Shown here: piece by piece, positions 29,598-32,290 of the stretch | Layout of the letters: each line of letters opens with the position of its first letter | How positions within the stretch are numbered: position 1 is the stretch's first letter | From: a virus | DNA length: 32,290 nucleotides | Virus record (IMG/VR): IMGVR_UViG_3300047557_001948 | Coordinates: 1-32,290 of that record | Direction: 5' to 3' (one strand) | The notes under the pieces: model-generated | What the model was told of the DNA's origin: nothing | The model's database searches: none | What the model saw: the letters and a program-made list of their open reading frames with translations, nothing else | Translations under genes and position numbers: made by a program

Positions 29598-29768
29598 ATG
29601 AGTGATGGAGTTACCATTGTATTTTTCGTACTTTTTACATTTATTGGTGCCCTTTTTGGACACAATATTGGTGCAAGTACAGCAAACAAGGCCATAGCCG
29701 AATGTGAAAAAACCCTGCCACGTAACGTACAATGTACAATCATTGCTGTACCGGTAGACAAGAACTAA
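29598..29768 (+). CDS. Single-helix membrane protein
   Basis: 56 residues, SD TGGAG. N-terminal helix (VTIVFFVLFTFIGALFGHNI), then a short conserved-looking tail (AIAECEKTLPRNVQCTIIAV) with two Cys, probably periplasmic. Similar proteins occur in T4-like phage early regions. Function unknown. Confidence 0.6.
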   Translation: MSDGVTIVFFVLFTFIGALFGHNIGASTANKAIAECEKTLPRNVQCTIIAVPVDKN

Positions 29769-29769
29769 T

Positions 29770-30093
29770 ATGAACTACCACGCCCACGTATACTGGAAAA
29801 ACAATGCTGAACGGGAGATAGCCATATCCATGCGTCCATCGTTCCTATCAATGGGTGCGAGCCTGGGTGCAATCCATGACCGTCCCATAGGTCCGCATCC
29901 ACTGCCCATGTATCAGATAATGTATGACACTCCAATCCAGACTGAAGTTGAAACACTGCTGAGAATTCAGCCGATGTCAATTCTACTTCATGAGGACATA
30001 GGCATTGATCATGTAAAAGACCACACTGACGGTGCCAGATGGATCAATACACCACTAGAATTAGACTTACAATTTCTGGAGAATTTTGAATGA
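29770..30093 (+). CDS. DOPA 4,5-dioxygenase-family protein
   Basis: 107 residues. The N-terminal NYHAHVYW, the AIHDRPIGPHPLPMYQIMY signature, and SILLHEDIGIDHVKDHTDGARW reproduce the spacing of His residues in the DOPA 4,5-dioxygenase family (His6/His8, His42 region, LLHE, DH). The full family domain is about 105 residues, so it is complete. Bacterial members act on small catechols or are uncharacterised; the phage substrate is unknown. It overlaps the next gene by ATGA. Confidence 0.78.
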   Translation: MNYHAHVYWKNNAEREIAISMRPSFLSMGASLGAIHDRPIGPHPLPMYQIMYDTPIQTEVETLLRIQPMSILLHEDIGIDHVKDHTDGARWINTPLELDLQFLENFE

Positions 30094-30320
30094 GCCTTCT
30101 ACCCTGTCCACAGTGTAATTCCGAGGCTGAGATATTCTCCACGGGTACACTAGAATGCTACGGCTGGGCATGGCAGACTTATGGAGTAAGATGTAAAGAT
30201 ACCAATGGCAAACACTGTGGTATGGAAATAAGCATGAATGCCGACTTTTTCTATGTAGAACTACATGATGGACATTGGGAAGAGATATGGAATAATCTAC
30301 CAGTAAGGGCAAAGATATGA
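30090..30320 (+). CDS. Lar-like small zinc protein (possible restriction alleviation)
   Basis: 76 residues. CPQCNSEAEI, then VRC and HCG, and a late EEIWNNLP: this is the layout of Lar-type restriction-alleviation and related small phage zinc proteins. Lar proteins moderate type I restriction of incoming DNA. Length matches. The similarity is by pattern only; other phage zinc ribbons share it. Confidence 0.5.
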   Translation: MSLLPCPQCNSEAEIFSTGTLECYGWAWQTYGVRCKDTNGKHCGMEISMNADFFYVELHDGHWEEIWNNLPVRAKI

Positions 30321-30529
30321 ATGAGCGAATTCGAGAACTGTATTATCAATGTCAAGATGAAAGTCTAAGTACAGAGGAGTGCTATCATAACTTTGCCGAG
30401 TTGATTGTCCGAGAATGTGTAAAAGTGATGTATGATAATGCTATAGAACGAAAAGTTCCACCCGATATCAACCAAACACCTACACATTATGCTATTGCTG
30501 TATTAGAACATTTCGGAGTTGACCAATGA
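30317..30529 (+). CDS. Small phage protein, paralogue A
   Basis: 70 residues (MNERIRELYYQCQDESLSTE, and NFAELIVRECVKVMYDNA). It shares its start (MNERI.EL) and the FAE.I..ECV motif with the next gene, so the two are tandem paralogues. ATGA overlaps on both sides. Such proteins are common in T4-like phages; function unknown. Confidence 0.6.
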   Translation: MNERIRELYYQCQDESLSTEECYHNFAELIVRECVKVMYDNAIERKVPPDINQTPTHYAIAVLEHFGVDQ

Positions 30530-30798
30530 ACGAGCGAATAAAAGAACTAGCCACGCAAATCGGCATTGATGTAAACTACCTCACTAACACCAAACAAATC
30601 GTGCTAATCGAAAAGTTTGCCGAATCAATAATTCTAGAGTGTGTAGCCTGCTGTGGCTCACAAGCCGACAAGAAAAACATACGCTATCGATTCGGTCTAC
30701 CCATAGAATCGGATGTACAATACGAAGCACCACCAGTGTATAATTCAATCACTAGTCAATACACAAGAAAATACAATCTACCTGGCAGCGACAATTGA
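30526..30798 (+). CDS. Small phage protein, paralogue B
   Basis: 90 residues; paralogue of the preceding gene over its first 50 residues (MNERIKELATQIGIDVNYLT, KFAESIILECVACCG), then a distinct tail (RYRFGLPIESDVQYEAPPV). Ends inside the start of a repeat array. Function unknown. Confidence 0.6.
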   Translation: MNERIKELATQIGIDVNYLTNTKQIVLIEKFAESIILECVACCGSQADKKNIRYRFGLPIESDVQYEAPPVYNSITSQYTRKYNLPGSDN

Positions 30799-30848
30799 GC
30801 GACAGATTGAGCGACAGAGAGCGACAGAGAGAGCGACAGAGAGCGACA
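30786..30848 (+). repeat. Tandem AGCGACA repeats with a 22-bp period
   Basis: Five GAGCGACA copies start at 30797, 30809, 30819, 30831 and 30841 (spacings 12, 10, 12, 10), giving a 22-bp unit repeated two and a half times; a sixth partial copy is at 30786. It ends 6 bases before the MazG-like start codon and contains GAGAG tracts that could serve as weak SDs. Confidence 0.75.
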
Positions 30849-30854
30849 AATAAT

Positions 30855-31103
30855 ATGAAACCAATAGCCGAAATTCTCACAATCTTACAGGAAGAGTGTG
30901 CCGAAGTAATTCAGATTGCCTCAAAAATACACCGCTTTGGTCATCATCCCGACAATATGAAAAGACTAGCAGAAGAACTGGGCGACCTACAGTGTATGAT
31001 AGAATTATGCATAGAACACCAACTGGTCGATGAAACAAAACTGCAAATATACAGTAAAGACAAAAGAGAAAAACTGAGAACGTGGAGCACAATACCACTG
31101 TAA
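30855..31103 (+). CDS. MazG-like nucleotide pyrophosphohydrolase
   Basis: 82 residues from the ATG at 30855; an in-frame TTG at 30795 would add 20 residues coded by the repeat array (RERQRERQR-type) and is less likely. The MazG fold is indicated by LQEECAEVIQIASKI (ExxE) and RLAEELGDLQCMIEL (ExxD), the Mg-binding pair of this family. It would hydrolyse nucleoside triphosphates, perhaps (p)ppGpp-related or non-standard ones, as proposed for other phage MazG proteins. Confidence 0.75.
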   Translation: MKPIAEILTILQEECAEVIQIASKIHRFGHHPDNMKRLAEELGDLQCMIELCIEHQLVDETKLQIYSKDKREKLRTWSTIPL

Positions 31104-31281
31104 TGTGTGGGGAAGTGTGGGGGAAAGTGGGGAACGGTGTAGTTTCACATTGTGAAAAATGCGAAAATCCACTGTAACGGCGCTGGTGCAAAATACCACA
31201 ACGCCGGGCTGCACTGCCCCGCCCCCAGGCTGCTGCACCGCTGCCCAGGCTGTTGCGCTGACCCAACGCTGCAAATAATGC
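31104..31281. other. GC-rich non-coding region with G-runs, palindrome and direct repeats
   Basis: No gene is visible. It holds three G-tracts of 4-5 (31108-31134), a perfect 15-base palindrome TTTCACATTGTGAAA (31143-31157), a hairpin with arms CGGCG/CGCCG and inner TGGT/ACCA (about 31178-31206), and direct repeats beginning CCCAGGCTG near 31224 and 31244. GC content is clearly higher than in the rest of the window. Candidates are an origin, an untranslated RNA or an operator region. Confidence 0.6.
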
Positions 31282-31310
31282 TTGACAAGTTAACCGATAT
31301 CACCTATACT
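31282..31310 (+). promoter_or_regulatory. Early-type promoter, CTTGACAAGT family (copy 4)
   Basis: TTGACA (31282-31287), 17 bases, TATACT (31305-31310), then GG. CTTGACAAGTTAACC at the -35. A small membrane peptide gene follows at 31343 with SD TTGGAG. Confidence 0.75.
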
Positions 31311-31342
31311 GGCACTGTACTGAGATGATATTGGAGATTGAG

Positions 31343-31429
31343 ATGATTGCGATTTTGATACTGTTTGCTGCTTTGATAACGTGGGGCGCCCTGGCTGCTG
31401 CTCCTGGTGCTGTTATTACTTTGGGCTAA
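31343..31429 (+). CDS. 28-residue membrane peptide
   Basis: MIAILILFAALITWGALAAA and a short Gly/Pro end, entirely hydrophobic. It has its own promoter and a good SD, stronger evidence than for the other tiny peptides here. Codons use GCT, CTG and GGC, unlike most of the window. Function unknown. Confidence 0.6.
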   Translation: MIAILILFAALITWGALAAAPGAVITLG

Positions 31430-31433
31430 GCAA

Positions 31434-31526
31434 ATGGAACTAATTGATTGGATTTTCGTTATAGCAACACCAATTGCCTGTGTGTATATTCTGTGGGACG
31501 CTATTGTTGACAGGAGTAGAAAATGA
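31434..31526 (+). CDS. 30-residue membrane peptide
   Basis: MELIDWIFVIATPIACVYIL and a charged end (WDAIVDRSRK): one helix, positive-inside C-terminus. Four bases after the previous stop; ATGA overlap with the next gene. Function unknown. Confidence 0.5.
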   Translation: MELIDWIFVIATPIACVYILWDAIVDRSRK

Positions 31527-31684
31527 TACCAAAATCAACTTATTACAGTATTGTCTGTAAAGCAACTGGCCTGGTGACGGAAAAAGGTAGCAAAAAAGCA
31601 ATGTTGAAAGTCATGAAAGCAAAACCAGGTGTTTACTTTTTAGCACTGACCGGCCGCCCAATTGGTAGCATTTTTGCCGAATAA
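31523..31684 (+). CDS. Small basic protein
   Basis: 53 residues, SD AGGAG. Beta-alpha-beta look (TYYSIVCKATGLVTEKGSKK, then PGVYFLALTGRPIGS). Ends 5 bases before the next -35. No family recognised. Confidence 0.55.
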   Translation: MIPKSTYYSIVCKATGLVTEKGSKKAMLKVMKAKPGVYFLALTGRPIGSIFAE

Positions 31685-31689
31685 AACAC

Positions 31690-31718
31690 TTGACAAGTTT
31701 TTGGCTTGTCCCTATAAT
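31690..31718 (+). promoter_or_regulatory. Early-type promoter, CTTGACAAGT family (copy 5)
   Basis: TTGACA (31690-31695), 17 bases, TATAAT (31713-31718), then GG; a full consensus match. The gene at 31749 follows with SD GGAGG. Confidence 0.78.
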
Positions 31719-31748
31719 GGTTCTGTGCTGAATGATGTGGAGGAAAAG

Positions 31749-31913
31749 ATGTATACCTGTGATGGCAGAAAATTCAAGCGTCTGAAAACCGCTGTGGCCT
31801 ATGCTGCAAAAGCTTTTGCAAAGACCGGCGTAGTGTTGGGCATTGAGCCTGTGGTGGTGTTGAACAAGAACCCTGGTTATGTTGCTTATCTTGCGAAAGG
31901 TATGAAATTATGA
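31749..31913 (+). CDS. Small basic early-type protein
   Basis: 54 residues from the ATG at 31749; longer in-frame starts run back through the promoter. MYTCDGRKFKRLKTAVAYAA, then GVVLGIEPVVVLNKNPGYVA. Net positive, mixed alpha/beta. The shape (short beta start, helix, beta end) resembles the previous small protein. ATGA overlap with the next gene. Confidence 0.6.
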   Translation: MYTCDGRKFKRLKTAVAYAAKAFAKTGVVLGIEPVVVLNKNPGYVAYLAKGMKL

Positions 31914-32044
31914 TAGTCCGCCGTGAAACTCTGAATGAAATTGCTACTCTGAAGTACCTTGGCTACCCTGTGTGGCGTATATCGCAATTGCTGCGTATTG
32001 CTTCCGCTGACATTGACGCCGCAATTAAAACCTGGAAACTGTAA
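31910..32044 (+). CDS. Small helix-turn-helix-like protein
   Basis: 44 residues. LKYLGYPVWRISQLLRIASA followed by DIDAAIKTW has the spacing of a helix-turn-helix (helix, turn near IAS, recognition helix). It is too short for a full repressor; it could be a small DNA-binding regulator. The call is by pattern. Confidence 0.5.
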   Translation: MIVRRETLNEIATLKYLGYPVWRISQLLRIASADIDAAIKTWKL

Positions 32045-32052
32045 GGAAAAAT

Positions 32053-32250
32053 ATGTCTGATGCGAAATTTACTAAACATGAGTCCGCCTTTGAAGTAACG
32101 AAGGCTGTACTGTGGGGCACAGTGCCGATCACAGTGATCCCTGCACGTAAGCGTAAAGTAAAGTCTGTTGCACGTGTGAAGTCCAGCAAGGGCTTTGTCA
32201 AGGGTACTAGTGGTATCGCAACTGGCTATCCCCGAAAGACCTTTGTATGA
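32053..32250 (+). CDS. Small basic protein
   Basis: 65 residues, SD AAGGA. Hydrophobic-to-basic sequence (VTKAVLWGTVPITVIPARKR, then SVARVKSSKGFVKG) with a beta-rich feel. Likely nucleic-acid or protein binding. ATGA overlap with the next, cut-off gene. Confidence 0.55.
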   Translation: MSDAKFTKHESAFEVTKAVLWGTVPITVIPARKRKVKSVARVKSSKGFVKGTSGIATGYPRKTFV

Positions 32251-32290
32251 CCAAAGCACGATTCGACCAGGCAGAGGTGCAGTCTGCCAT
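32247..32290 (+). CDS. 3' partial gene start
   Basis: ATGA overlap with the previous gene; codes for MTKARFDQAEVQSA before the window ends. Nothing more can be said. Confidence 0.45.
   Translation, partial: MTKARFDQAEVQSA

Noticed and set aside
31143-31157. Palindrome as a CRP site
   Set aside because: The half-sites are in the opposite order (TCACA-T-TGTGA) and spacing is 1 instead of 6, so it is not a CRP site.
30877-31266. Minus-strand frame of 129 residues through the MazG-like gene and the GC-rich gap
   Set aside because: Low-complexity, Gly/Ala/Cys/Ser-rich translation caused by the GC-rich repeats; antisense to a gene with a MazG motif.
31506-31511. TTGACA upstream of 31523 as a promoter
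   Set aside because: No -10 at 16-18 bases; the bases are the end of a small gene and run into an SD.
1-32290. CRISPR arrays, insertion sequences or integrase/attachment sites
   Set aside because: No regularly spaced repeats of CRISPR size, no transposase or integrase motifs and no tRNA-end duplication were seen; the tRNAs are intact.

Overview
The window is one dense, single-stranded (all genes on +) block of a tailed-phage genome of the T4-like myovirus type. It is cut at both ends: the first gene lacks its start and the last lacks its end. The T4-like assignment rests on the gp61-type primase, phage NrdA/NrdB, ThyX, a structural block typical of marine and freshwater T4-like phages, NATAAATA-like late promoter motifs and many ATGA stop/start overlaps. 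The host is Gram-negative: the phage carries an outer-membrane porin, two or three lipoproteins and a GH19 endolysin with a spanin-like pair. The proteobacterial style of the porin and PstS suggests a beta- or gamma-proteobacterium, but this is inference. Base composition is A-rich; Ala, Pro and Thr codons are mostly GCA, CCA and ACA, and the two tRNAs read UUA and AGA.

Layout. (1) 1-7363: virion or virion-associated proteins, several being mosaics of small domains joined by a recurring EEVEQIDE-like linear motif; one contains a HicA-like toxin fold. A UUCG-loop terminator closes the block. (2) 7401-10895: small conserved phage proteins and the lysis region (Rz/Rz1-like pair, GH19 endolysin, lipoproteins, holin candidates). 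(3) 10896-17569: nucleotide and replication genes: primase behind a consensus sigma70 promoter, thyX, nrdA, a GATase-like protein, thioredoxin, nrdB. (4) 17570-21077: a phosphate-scavenging cassette: pstS, an OprO/OprP-type phosphate porin, an adhesin-E-like secreted protein and a secreted staphylococcal-type nuclease. (5) 21077-24986: zinc ribbon, GIY-YIG protein, small proteins, a D-Ala-D-Ala carboxypeptidase and a 2OG-Fe(II) oxygenase. (6) 24987-25150: tRNA-Leu(UAA) and tRNA-Arg(UCU). (7) 25171-32290: about thirty tiny, tightly packed genes, many unknown, including Lar-like, DOPA-dioxygenase-like and MazG-like proteins and several single-helix membrane peptides of 25-30 residues.

How the parts work together. 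RNR plus thioredoxin plus ThyX supply dNTPs. The porin, PstS and secreted nuclease would bring phosphate across the outer membrane, capture it in the periplasm and possibly release nucleotides from extracellular DNA, feeding the same dNTP demand. Regions 3, 5 and 7 are controlled by at least eight exact 17-bp-spaced sigma70 promoters; five share a CTTGACAAGT -35 element, which is a near-perfect inverted repeat, and seven have GG directly after the -10. Two of the eight place the predicted transcription start on or next to the A of the start codon, predicting leaderless mRNAs.

The best candidates for something undescribed are the phosphate cassette, the repeated promoter/operator family, a two-state hairpin over the start of a 30-residue membrane peptide, and patchy codon usage inside nrdA and nrdB.
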